NCBI GenBank assembly: GCA_019914995.1
Contig: CM034128.1
Span: 9,579,501 to 9,643,500 of the forward strand
DNA: 64,000 bases
Source of the DNA: Acanthochlamys bracteata
Taxonomy: Eukaryota; Streptophyta; Magnoliopsida; Pandanales; Velloziaceae
Direction of reading: 5' to 3'
A program made the translations under genes and the position numbers. The notes under the pieces were generated by a model. It did not search any database, was not told where the DNA came from, and saw only the letters and a program-made list of their open reading frames with translations. Each line of letters starts with the position of its first letter. Positions within the stretch are counted from its first letter, which is position 1. Positions 36,554 through 47,698 of the stretch are shown piece by piece.

Positions 36554-38883
36554 ATGGACCGCGAAGTAATAGAACAGCGGCGGCGGGCGGCTGCCGCGGA
36601 GGCGTTGGCGAGGGCTGAGGCGGGGAGGGAGGAGGAGGCCTTGGCGGTGGCTAGGGCTGCGGCAGAGGCGAGGGTGGAGACTGAGGCGGTGAGGGAGCAA
36701 TGGGGCCGAAAAGTGTGGGACCTAGTCAAGCTCGTTCGGTCACGTGCGCCGCTGGTGCAGTGCATCACGAACTTCGTCTCGATGGATTTGATGGCTAACG
36801 CACTCCTTGCTACCGGTGCTTCTCCGGCGATGGTTCACTCAGTAGAAGAGATTTCCGATTTTACCCCTCGTGTTGATGCGTTATCGATCAATATAGGCAC
36901 GATCTCAGAGGGCTGGTTGCCTTCGATGCGCATCGCTGCAGAGGTTGCTGTTAATGCAGGCAAGCCTTGGGTGCTCGATCCTGTTGCGGTTTTTGCATCA
37001 GAGTTTCGGATGGAAGCTTGTCGATCTCTTGTTGATCTGCGGCCAACTGTTATCAGAGGAAACGCGTCGGAGATTATTGCATTGGCATCTGCTTCACGGC
37101 AACATGGCGGCAAGGTAATAAAGTTATTTGGGGATTCTTTTTTGTTAGTGGAATTATGCTTGAATTCAACAGCATTGGCAATTTAACTTGGTTAGTAAAA
37201 GTTAAATTAGCTGGAATTTCATAAGCTAGTACAATGAATACTGTGGATTATAGTCATTGCCAAGGCAGTTACAGTTGAATTTAGCATGCTGTTACTTCAC
37301 TGAAACTCCACGTAGCAGAACTAGCTAGGGATATATTGTGTACCAATATGATCATGGTGATTGCCGTCTCTGTCTTTGCGTAAGTATCCAGAGTTATGCT
37401 TAGTACATACTATGATCACTGTAACCGGTTCACTACTGTTACAGAAACTAAAATTGAATATATTAAAATTGTAACCATTGTTACTTATAAAGCCACTAAT
37501 CTCTGTTCTTTATCCTCTTTATGTATTGTAGCTATAACTGAAATCTACTGTCTGTTATTGCAAAAGTTACATTTTACATACCAGTTTTTAAAAGTATAAC
37601 TATCTGAAGTAGCGATATTCATAATATTTGGTTCATGTTGCATTGTTGTTGCATCTTAAGCTGAAATGAGATACGGAGAATTAAATGGTGCGAGATTATC
37701 AAATCCTGATTGAATAGTGTGTTTGGATTTTTATAAAGGGATGATCCTGTGTTGGTTTTTGTCTTTCAATCATGAAAGTGAATCTAGAAAATACTGTATG
37801 CCAACATCTTGTACTTGTCCTACTTTGGTAAACCTAGAGTAGTTGAGTACCTGTAGATAATGGATTTTGGAAATTGGAAGATTAGCACATGGATCCACTA
37901 AGGATGAGGTGAATTCTAATGATGTGAGAGAGAAGGATTCGGATTTGCTAGTACTGAGTGATAGATGAAATTGACAAGAAAAGTTTCTGTATGGATATAA
38001 TTTCTAATTTCTGGGCTAAAGCTTCTTATTATAGCCGATATTGGTAATATATACTAAAATTAATTATACATCATCTAACCATGAGGAGCTTGAGTAGCAT
38101 ACTTGTTATTGTTGTTCTGTAAATTCGCAGAGCTGCTGGTGCATTGTCATTGATTTAAAGTCTGTGGTATTGTACTGATCTGCACGATTGCCGTCATAGG
38201 TACATATCTCCCATCAGAAGCAGAATGGGTAATGCTGTTTCCTTCTAGTTCGTAGTTAAATGCATGACCTTGCAATGTATGCATATATCTCCATGCTGGA
38301 TTGTTTAAATTTGTGGCTTATCTCAGAATACCTTGTCAGTTAGTTTGTATGGGAAGTGTTTGAGGTAAACTAATTTTCTAGTGGTAGATACCGCTCCTCT
38401 TCATGCATTACTGGTGTCACTTGATCTGTGGATGGTATATTCTCAATTTCAAATATGTCACCTCTTATGCAGGGAGTTGACAGTTCTCATGAGTCTGTTA
38501 ATGCTATAGAAGCTGCAAAATCATTGGCAAAAACAAGCAGTTCAATTGTTGCAGTATCTGGGGCCACTGATTTCATCACAGATGGAGACCGGGTGCTTGG
38601 TGCAAAGAATGGTGTTCCAATGTTGCAGAAGATTACAGCTACTGGGTGCACAGTCACAGCACTTATTGCTGCATTCGTTGCAGTGGATCCTTCAAACATT
38701 CTTGAAGCAACTGCATGCGCAATCTCCATCTTTGGTTTAGCTGCTGAGTTGGGAATGGATATGGCAAAGGGTCCTGCTTCATTGCGCACGCACTTAATTG
38801 ATTCATTGCATGGGCTTGATGAGCAAACGGTATGTTCCAGTGTTAAGATTTTTCAAATGCCACAAACATTCTTGCAGCAGTGA
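36554..38883 (+). CDS. THIM: Hydroxyethylthiazole kinase (ThiM)
   Basis: Thiamine salvage kinase that phosphorylates 4-methyl-5-(2-hydroxyethyl)thiazole using ATP. Two exons (36554-37114 and 38473-38883), with a 1.36-kb intron, give 323 residues. After an Ala/Glu/Arg-rich extension (residues 1-52, GC-rich DNA) the ThiM domain runs to about 315: VQCITNFVSMDLMANALLATGASPAM and the IGTISEGW segment (substrate side), WVLDPVAV, TVIRGNASEI, and the ATP/catalytic loop KITATGCTVTALI with Cys246 at the family's catalytic position. The last 17 residues (from VCSSVKIFQM) read past a donor-like ACG|GTATGT at 38830. The true end could therefore use another small exon, although VKI resembles family endings. 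The extension is longer than in the Arabidopsis protein (276 residues as I recall) and may form a helix or coiled coil. Confidence 0.88.
37115..38472 (+). other. Intron 1 of ThiM
   Basis: A 1358-bp intron bounded by AAG|GTAATA and TGCAG|GGAGTT. It joins KGVDSSHES in phase with the preceding RQHGG, matching the family. No exon or repeat was recognised within it. Confidence 0.75.
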
Positions 38884-39667
38884 GGACACATGACTGCAGT
38901 TTGTTGTCTTATGACAAGGCACGAACGATCACCCTAAGGAGTACGAATCTTCTAGTTATAGTGATTTCCATTTCTGAACAATGCGGTAGATACATAACAG
39001 CTTACCATCTTTTATATCAAACATTTTTTGTTTTGAAGAACATCTGTATAATATCGAATTATTTGTTATTCGTGCTGAGTAATGCTTGATCTTTTTTGTC
39101 TTTGAACATGTTACCTGTGCAAGCCATTTACCGTTAGCTAGTGCTAGTTGATAACTTGATATATAATGCAACAATTCATTACTACTATCTACTAAAGGAG
39201 TTTTTTTTCTAGCTAACACATAGCTACTACTGATTACCAAATCCTTGACCTAATGAGACTATATACGAAGTGCATTTCTTGAATGAGCTCATATAGCAAG
39301 AATGGTTCTGGTTATAATTGTTCAACAGTTTCTGACCAACTATTCATAGAAAACAAGGAAAAAAGAGAGAATTGTTTTGTCGACAAATAAACACCTCTAT
39401 GATAGCAACTGCAAAACAATCTTGCAACTACCACTAAATAGTAACCACGAAGACATACATGACCTGGAAAGAATGAAGATTCCAGAAATAAATCTACCAA
39501 ATTCAGAAAAAATATGCACCACATACAAGGAAGAATTTATCGTTCGTCCTTCTCATCTACAGTTACATCATCATCACACCACAAAAACAGTCAAAAGAAA
39601 GATTAACATTAGAAGCAAAAAGATAAACATGAATTAATGTGAATTGTGAAACTCACAATCATCTATC
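38884..39667. other. Convergent intergenic region between ThiM and F-box genes
   Basis: Holds the two facing 3' UTRs. Short open frames on both strands show no family resemblance, and no repeats were recognised. Confidence 0.5.
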
Positions 39668-40855
39668 TTATAACTCGTCCCCACCAAGTACCGAGCTGAG
39701 AGGGACATGCGAACAAAAAGCCACCACCTTATGGAGCCTGTTCACCGGCCCTGGCAACTCCGGCAGCTTCCTCCACCGACACTTTCTGCCGTCTATCATG
39801 CAAAGACAAGCTGGATAGTTCTTATGCGGATCTTCGTTCACTACGTAAACCAGTCCGTCTACACCGATGCATTTCAATCCAGCGAACCTGTTCTCGTCTG
39901 TATAATCGTTCTCGCCATCAAATAATGACGCTAACATGTTCCCTGGCATGATTCCCATCTCAGTACAGCTCATCGTAACGTGGTTCACATCCCATAGGAC
40001 CAGCTCTGCTGCAGTCCCCGGAAAACTCCGTAATCCAGCAAGAACAAGTCTATCACCGGCAGCAAGGAGGAACGAAAAGAGTACTCCGGCAGGACGGAGT
40101 GTTCTTACGGGACCCCATAAACAAGCGCTCAAATCAAGGCAAGCAATTATACCGGAATAAATCCCGGCCACGAACAAAAACTGGCGACTTCTTTGATGAA
40201 TCGAAGCAGCAGTAAGCCATTGCGAAGAGCTCGCAGACCTGAATTCTGGCGGTAACGGCGGGTAAAGTTGCCAACCAGCTCCAGGAAGAGAAGGATCGAA
40301 TAGCTCAGTAGCTAACCTATCAGCTTCAATATCTACAAGCCCGCCAACATATCGAACACCGCCGATCGCGAGAAACTTCGGATTCCGCTGTGAGCCAAGT
40401 ACTGCAATAAGCGGGTTCGAACGCGGCGAAGGTAATGGTGGAGCGAAACGCCATGAAGAAGAGTTGAGCAACGGAGAGTAGAGAAGGATCGAGTATGAAG
40501 GTGACGTGGCAAAAGCGTAGCCGCCGGATCCCGGAAGAATGTCCGCTGCAGGTCCTGATGAAGGGATCCGAAGAGAAAACCAAACGGAAGAATCTGGATC
40601 GAAAGCGAAGGATTGATTTCTGCTCGGTAGAACGTGATTAACTCCATGAAGGAAAAGCCACGGTTGACGGCGACGAGAAGGGAACGAAGGTTGCGAAAGA
40701 ACGGAGTTCCATAAACGGCAAACGGCACGAGCAACGGCGAGGTCACGGAGCGGGAGGTAGGAGAGAATTAGCTCCGTTAAGTCCCAGCTTAGACGTGACC
40801 ATTCTTCGGTTACCGTTACCGTTATCTCTGCTGCAGAAGAAGAAGAAGACTTCAT
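39668..40855 (-). CDS. F-box/kelch-type protein
   Basis: Substrate-receptor subunit of an SCF ubiquitin ligase, intronless, 395 residues. An F-box occupies about residues 17-60 (EEWSRLSWDLTELILSYLP, then AVARAVCRLWNSVLSQPSF), followed by a beta-propeller-like region of degenerate kelch repeats. These are seen as repeated hydrophobic blocks with Gly-Gly pairs and Trp, e.g. FLAIGGVRYVGG, FLFVAGIYSGI, LVLAGLRSFPG and VYVVNEDP. It resembles the Arabidopsis protein At3g24760. A Ser/Thr run (MKSSSSSAAEITVTVTEEW) opens the protein. ThiM ends tail-to-tail 785 bp away. The substrate is unknown. Confidence 0.85.
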   Translation of the reverse strand: MKSSSSSAAEITVTVTEEWSRLSWDLTELILSYLPLRDLAVARAVCRLWNSVLSQPSFPSRRRQPWLFLHGVNHVLPSRNQSFAFDPDSSVWFSLRIPSSGPAADILPGSGGYAFATSPSYSILLYSPLLNSSSWRFAPPLPSPRSNPLIAVLGSQRNPKFLAIGGVRYVGGLVDIEADRLATELFDPSLPGAGWQLYPPLPPEFRSASSSQWLTAASIHQRSRQFLFVAGIYSGIIACLDLSACLWGPVRTLRPAGVLFSFLLAAGDRLVLAGLRSFPGTAAELVLWDVNHVTMSCTEMGIMPGNMLASLFDGENDYTDENRFAGLKCIGVDGLVYVVNEDPHKNYPACLCMIDGRKCRWRKLPELPGPVNRLHKVVAFCSHVPLSSVLGGDEL

Positions 40856-41475
40856 TCTTATGTTGTGTTTTGTCTTTCTGCTCTGTTGTTGGCTTGTAAT
40901 TTTGTATAAGAAAGAAGGAGAAGATAAAGAAGGGGAACGTACGGTGAGGGCGGGAGAAGATAGCTTTCAGTGACAGGGATTTGTTTCTAATTAATTAATA
41001 TGATTTGATTATGTTGTGGAATGGAAACTTATGTGCTAATAAATCAGTAGTAACAAACTAAGTGTGATTATGAAGTAGTGAATTAGTTTCAATGATTAGA
41101 AGTGATTCGGACAAGCTTCAACTAGTTTCAACATTGTTACGATAAGGGTTCTAACAGTCTCTCGACTAGAGGGCTCTTTATCGGCCTTCCAAAGCCCAGA
41201 AAGAAAGGCAAATGTCTATGATCCATTGTCGCTGAAATTCGAATCCAACAATAGAATCACGTCTATGAACATTCGCTTTGATAAATTTAGGAACACCAAA
41301 ATTGGTCCAAAACACGGAAAATGTTGTACATGAAAGGATTCTGAATCATTAACTTTCCGCATCAGTTGGCTCGAGATGTGAGTGAAACATGGAGCAGTTG
41401 TGTGAGTTCGGATTCTGAAGTAGTTCATATATAGCTGCCAAATGTGAAAGCCATTTCAGTCTTTTGCCTTACATC

Positions 41476-42195
41476 TTAGAGTTCTAGCACCACAACTGCA
41501 CAGAAACCATAAGCATTTTTGTCATTTCAAGTAAAATAAGCTCTACTAATTAATCGATAATCAGAAATAAAACTTACAGTCAGAATCAGTAGTGATCCAG
41601 TGCGCTGTTCTAATATTATCTTCAGCTTTAGAGCTTCTATTCGACCATGAATTTGCATCATGATCTAAGATCTGTAACTCCGTTGTACTCGGATTACTCG
41701 TTGAATTAGAGTTCTTTGCCCACATTTGATGATTGTTTCTTGATGAAATTGATGGTAGTGATAACGGAGAGTACACTGATGAAGTTGTCGAGCAACTTAT
41801 CTTGAAGCTGATCTTGCTCGAATTCATCGATCCGCATTCATCGTCGTTCGATGATGCTTTTCGATTCGCCCGGTGCCGGAAATAGAGTGCCTTTCGACCA
41901 TGAAAACAAAAAGATCAAAATTTACAACAACGTACGTACCGTCGAAGAATAAGAAGAAAGTGGAAGAACTCACCTTCCAAGTTTTGCTTCCGCTCTTAGA
42001 GTTAGAGTTATTAGATTTTGCAGCAGCAGCCCATCGCAGAAGCTCCTTCATTCTGGACAAAGCACGTCGCCGGCGTTCGCTTTGATCACTACTACTCTTC
42101 TCAGATGATCCATCGAAGCTTTTCCTTCCTATCATTGACAAATCGCATATAGGTAAAACTTTGCATCCCACCACCGTGCCTGCTGAAGGCATCAT
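41476..42195 (-). CDS. Small plant protein of unknown family
   Basis: Three exons (42195-41974, 41890-41578, 41495-41476) join in phase to 184 residues. The last exon carries only seven codons, including the stop. Visible: MMPSAGTVVGCKVLPICDLS at the start; a basic, Ala-rich helix-like block (ERRRRALSRMKELLRWAAAA, residues 40-59); GSKTWKALYFRHR across the first splice; a Ser/Asn-rich middle with KISFKISCSTTSSVYSPLSL; and the ending HWITTDSDFVVLEL. No signal peptide or membrane segment. The block order (basic helix, Ser-rich middle, conserved tail) looks like a real, conserved plant protein, but I do not recognise a named domain. The final WITTDSDFVVLEL is the most motif-like part. Function unknown. 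Confidence 0.68.
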
Positions 42196-43011
42196 TGCTG
42201 TATCCCCTTTGGGCCGCTTGATGTCTTCACTTGTTGATTCAAGCTCAATTCGTATGAGTTGTCACCTGATCAATCTATGAAGAAAGAAGCTGAGATATAT
42301 GGAGTTGTAGTTGATTAGTTTAACAGATAATGTGCCAGTAACATGTTGAGTAACATGGAGCAAGATAATTGTTTATATACGCAGTAGCACTCTTGTGACT
42401 TTAGGAGTTATAACGCTAACTGACTAACATGCATGTTGTGTGAGTTGGGACAACAGAGCAGAGATCAGAGAAGGAATCTTTGAAGATAGTCTTGTAGCAA
42501 AGACAAAAACATCTATATTAGAACTTTGTTTGAAAAGTTTAATTAGTTTTTATAGTTAGATTCTGAACATGATTTGAAGAGAGACAGCAAAGCAGAGATT
42601 ACTGAGCAAATCATCAGCAATGTCTGGTGGTCAAAGAGAGATGAGGAACGAGTTTGAATGGGCAGTGTTTTCAGTTTGATTAGTTAATGTGGTATTACGC
42701 ATATGAATGAGTTGGCACTTGGCAGCTCATGTGGAGTATGATTATCCAAAATAGCGTGTGTAACCAGAGATTAAGTGCTTGATTAATTTAGGAAATTAGC
42801 AACACAACGTGTCCTTAGCTCATCCACTAAATGAGGAATCTCCATGTAAAATTTTACAGCAATATACACATGGAAACTCAGCATCTCGCAACTCGATTGA
42901 TACCGGAGCTACTATGTAGACTGCTAAAAGTTCACCGTACAATTTTCCGGAAAATAGTTGGAACTCGGTATAGCAACAATTAAGATCCAGAAGAAAATAA
43001 AGGATACAGCA
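42196..43011. other. Intergenic region
   Basis: Promoter and leader of the unknown gene at 42195 on the minus strand, then the 3' UTR of the next minus-strand gene. No repeats or additional coding sequence recognised. Confidence 0.5.
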
Positions 43012-44945
43012 TCAAGCAGCATCTTCTTCATCTTTGAAGCTTAAGTTTAACGTTTGTAGCTTGAAGCCTGATCCTTGAATCACCTCGACTATATTGGAAG
43101 CCACCCCTGTAGCTTGTACAGTTGTCTCTTTAGTGAGCTGGAAGGAAAACAAAAGATGTTAGCAGGCGAAATGATGCAATTGTGAAAGCACATGACTACA
43201 GAGTTTTTTCTGCAGTCATCTGATGGCAATTCAGCAGTATATACATAAGCTACAGATGCCCTAGATTCCCATGATCCCCAGGAGAAAATTTCTACAATAT
43301 TACAAGAAAGAAAAGTTCTTGTTGCAGAAAACAGAAAGTAAAGCTTGTCTCTGTTGAAATTCCTGTACTCTCCGCAAGCATGTCAAAATTGAACCTAACT
43401 CCATGATGTATGATTTTGGTTAATCTAACAAAACATGCTAAAAGATACATATCTATGCTGAACTCTAAAAGTGGAGAACAAACCAAGAGTTGAAACCCTT
43501 TAACACAACCAACATAAAGAAACCAAGATTTGAAACCCCTTTAATGCACAAGCCAGAAAGAAATCACCCATTGATAGATGCTAATCCTAGTTTAGGACGC
43601 TCTCCTGCAAGGACCATAAACAGATCAAGTGCGATAATAACATAATCTTATGCTGTATCACGACAGGTCAACAAAGTTTCAAAGTTCAATCAAATAAGCT
43701 TCCAGTTTCTGCATATAAACTCACTACCATGCTGTGGCTTGCCTACAAATATAAACATTTTTTAGCTTCAACAGGTTTATTAACAGTCTTTCAACTGCTG
43801 CTAGCTTCTAATGACGTAAAAGACATAAATTGTAGATGCATATATGGAAAAATCATAAAGGAGAAAAAAATGAGATTGGAAACAAACATATATTAGCATC
43901 TTTTGCCCCACAACATAGATAATGCATTTTCCCTAAGCCAAAAAGAAAGCAGGAATAAGTAATTAGCTTTAACAAATAAGTTAGTCGCACTTCACCAGGT
44001 TGTCCAAAAAACCCAGGACAACTTATAGCATCAAATATTAATTGTACGCCTTAGCAAGTTCTGCATTTTGTCGGACTACTACTAAGCTAGGATACAAATT
44101 TCAAACATCACAGTTGGGAGGGAGTAAATGCTCTATTTGTAACATAACATGCTCTCTGAAATCCAGCATTACACTATCGCTCATCTTCGCCATCTCATGA
44201 CAAGTAAATACAAATTATGAACTTCACAGCACATTTCAACAATCAAGCCATAGAACATTAAATACCAAATTTAGTCAAAGTTAGAAAATTTCCAGCCAGG
44301 TACCTCAACACTAGCAATGCCCTCAAGAATCTGAACCTTCAAATCAGCAACCCCCTCCATACCCTGCAAATAAACACGTAGCAGCAGTCTAAACAAGTTA
44401 ACCAACACAAATCTATAAAATGTAGTCAAACACGCGATCAGTAATCCACAATGCAACTCATGCGATTTCCAGGAAACGTTTGTGGGTGGGGAAAGTAAAC
44501 CTCTACAGCCTTGGAAACAGCTGGAATCGCCGACTCATCCATCGTCCCCTCCGCCTGATTCACAAACAACAAGTAAACAGCTTAAATCACTTTTGAATTC
44601 AAATCAAATTAACCGTACTTGTAAGAGTCGTGAAACAGTACAGAGAAGATGTATTGCCTTGAAAAACATCGTGAGCATGTCTGAAGGAGAAACAGGAACA
44701 GAAACGGTTTCATTCTCCTTGTGTTCACCTTCTCCTCCCTCCAGCTCCGCCACCGCAGGAGCCGCCGGTTCCTCCACCGCTGCCCTAACCGCCACCGGTC
44801 TCATTCTTATCGCCCGCAGAGAACTGCACACCCGAGAAAACGAAGGAGCAGAACGCAGAGAAGAAGAAACAATTGAGGTTGAAAAATTCCTCCGGCAACT
44901 CCAGCAGGGTAGTACAGCACTCGAGAGAGTGAGCACTGCCGCCAT
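43012..44945 (-). CDS. Predicted plastid protein with HMA-like fold, no CxxC
   Basis: Four exons (44945-44658, 44554-44501, 44363-44304, 43137-43012) join to 175 residues. The first about 60 residues are Ser/Arg-rich with few acids (MAAVLTLSSAVLPCWSCRRN), as expected for a chloroplast transit peptide. After an acidic linker (ELEGGEGEHKENE), residues 90-170 resemble a ferredoxin-like heavy-metal-associated fold: AEGTMDESAIPAVSKAVEGM, VADLKVQILEGIASVELTKE, TVQATGVASNIVEVIQGSGF and KLQTLNLSF. The usual metal-binding CxxC is absent, so metal binding is unlikely. Intron 1 begins AAG|GCAATA (44657), apparently a GC-AG intron, since joining there restores FFKAEGTMDES in frame. An alternative is a GT donor 39 bases further on, which would add 13 residues (AIHLLCTVSRLLQ). 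Function unknown. Confidence 0.7.
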
Positions 44946-45425
44946 TTTTGTTTTTGATTTTTTTTTTTAGATTGAGAAGAGGAAGAAGAAGAGACTTGTG
45001 TATGAAGATAATGTGAGCAAAATGGAACCGGACTGAAGCCGGACTGAACATTAAGTACGCTTTATCATAAAGTTTGCGAAATAAGGCCTCCAAATCTTGA
45101 ATACGGTTACTTCATTCATCTACAAAACATTTTTATACAGAAAATAAAATCAGTAGTACTAAGGCATGTAAAATAATTAGTATCACTTTTAATGTACAAC
45201 TTACAGATTACAAGAGGAGACCTTTGATTTAGATAAGGGGAGTTCTTATACTGAGTAACTAAGATAGCTGCTAGAGAACTGTTGCAGCATTGGGAAAAGC
45301 AAGCAGGCTCTTATACACAGAAGTTCCCTGCAGCATGCCAGCCCAAACGCTTAACTGCCGCATCTTCTGATACAGAAATCTAAACAGCTATGAATTCTAC
45401 AAAAACTATAGAACTATTGACATGG

Positions 45426-47698
45426 TCACAAAGGAGCCGAACTTGTTCTTCTGAGTTGATACCTCTTGGTGGGCTCTGGTTGGGAAGCAGGTAGCAACTT
45501 TTCAAATTCCTGCAGGAAAACAGAAGCCAGTTTTTAGTACTGAAACCACACAACTAAATCATGTTTTTCACAATGTTATGTATGAATATTCATTAACTAT
45601 ACACATAGAAGAGTAATCGGAAACAATTATCATAAGTGTATTTTCAGATGTTATTCCTTCACTGCTATTGACCTACGTTGCCTTCTGATAATCCTTCCTG
45701 AAAATAACTCTAACGGAGCCATATAGAACAACTAACAAAAGCCTTTAGAGGAAACTACTCGTATACTGCAATCATGATGTCCATGATGGACAGTTGAAGC
45801 ACATAATGCACATACAGTGTATGGACAAAAAGGTTTCTATGCTGATTAACTAAACATTCAGAGCAAGAATATCAAGGCGATGGATGGAAAAACAAAATGG
45901 TTCTGTATTGATATGAAACATACAACTTCTGAAATGAAGTATACTACTTCCTTGGAGACAACCTAATATTACCACTACCTCAAGCATGTCATTTAAAGAT
46001 CTCTAACTATCATTGTGCTTATGTAAATGTCCACTTCATTGGCTTACTAAAGTTACTTACGACTAGGCAAACAGCATTCAAGAAAAGATGACAGTGACCA
46101 GGTTACTGCTGAGAAAGTTCTCCATGCTTCTAATCTCATCAGTTCCACTCAAGACCATAGACTTTCAATTGATTGTTCATTCCTTTAGTAAGGCTTACAT
46201 GCTTTAACTTGCAATGTTGAGACCATGTCACTAAATCAACTAGAAACATAGTCAGAATTTAATATGCTTTACAAAAAGGACAACAAGGTTTTAACTTGAT
46301 TCTTGCAAGACAATATACTTTTTATTGATTACTCATTCCCTTACCACGGCCAATATGTTTCTCCTTGAGAATGTTGAGACCATGTCACTAAACCCACTAG
46401 AAACATAATTTAATAAGCACAACTAGAAAGACAATAAGGGTTTATAGTTTCCTTCATTATTTTACTTGATTCTACCACTAGGATAAAAACAAACTAGAAA
46501 TTATCGACCACAACTAGTACCTCGTAGGAGGGTCATGGACATTTGGTTTCCTTAATATGAAAAAACAAAAGTTGCAATGCTCCTTATATAGTAATATAAA
46601 CTATTGAGCAAAGAAATAAGAATAAGGGAGAGACAACAGAAATAGACACACACGTAATATAAACTATTGAACAAGGGAGATACAACAGAAATAGATAAGC
46701 ACCTTCTCTTTCTTCAGCCTCCCATTCTCTTCCTCTAAGCGTGTAACCTTATTCTCCAGCTCATTTGTATAAGCCTGCAATAGTAACAAATAAACCACTC
46801 AAGACGGAAACACATTGCAAAAGTAGAAAAAGGACCTGAAACGTGAAAAAAGAAACCATCGGGTAAAATTTGATAACTTTAGTACCTGCTTCCTAGCTCG
46901 TGAACGAGCAGCTGATTCCCTGTTCTTAATCATCCGCTTCTGGCGCCTCTCTAGCATCTTCTCCATCATTTCTGATGACGCACCCCTTTTTCTTCCTGTA
47001 GCTTGTGGATCTGATAATGCTCCTATAGTTGGAGATGAAATTGTCATCTGACCATCTGTATACATGGCGTCCAGCATGGCCCCTGTGCATACACCCATGG
47101 GCTGCATCACTGGGCCGCCTTGTACGAAATGACCCATCATGTTCTGAGGCTGATGATACTGCTGATGCAACCATTTGGAACCCTGATTGAAATCTTGTGC
47201 TGCTGCTACTGGATTAATAGTTCCTGTTGCGGGAACACTTGCCTTCACATCATCACTCTTCTTACCAGAGGACTCTGAAAAAATACCAGCTTTGATAAGA
47301 AAATCCTCTAGGGTCATCTCCCCTAATGACGGTTGCCTATCATGTGCTTGCTGGTTATCACCACTCTTGTTTCCCCCATGCTGAATATCCCTCCAGACTT
47401 CATCTACTGTCTTCTTGCTAAGCCCCTGTGGCATGGTAATACTACCCTGCCTCTGGAGACCATTTGAAGCTTGTGCGACTTGACCAACAGAAGTATCAGG
47501 CTCAGGTAGTGCCATTAGATCCTCTGGCATAACACTCTTGAGCAGTTCATCAAGGTTCATGCTAGTTAACGGCTCACCAAGATGACTCTCAACCTCATTG
47601 AGTGTAAGATTGTACAAAGAACTTTGCCTACCCAGGCTATGAATTTGGCTTTGCTTCCCGCTGCCATCTCCATGGGCAGACATTGTCCGAGTACCCAT
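45426..47698 (-). CDS. AREB3: Group A bZIP factor, AREB3/DPBF3 type
   Basis: ABA-pathway transcription factor binding ABRE (ACGTGGC-type) sites. Three exons (47698-46886, 46774-46703, 45509-45426) give 322 residues. Visible group A blocks: C1 (LGRQSSLYNLTLNEVESHLG and MNLDELLKSV, from residue 22); C2 (KKTVDEVWRDIQ); C3 (RQPSLGEMTLEDFLIKAGI); the basic region (RQKRMIKNRESAARSRARKQ, ending at residue 271); a short zipper in exon 2 (AYTNELENKVTRLEEENGRL); and the C4 end LRRTSSAPL. The RxxS/T sites in C1-C4 are the positions SnRK2 kinases phosphorylate in this family. Splicing between basic region and zipper matches the family gene structure. The AREB3/DPBF3 or EEL side is favoured over ABI5 by length and the C2/C3 spacing; the exact paralogue is not certain. 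Confidence 0.88.

Noticed and set aside
40333-40746. 137-codon open frame overlapping the F-box gene in another frame
   Set aside because: A shadow of the F-box/kelch coding sequence in a second minus-strand frame; it has no family resemblance.
44926-44940. GAGAGTGAGCAC, resembling part of miR156
   Set aside because: Only part of the mature sequence matches, no complementary arm is nearby, and it lies inside the first coding exon of the HMA-like gene.
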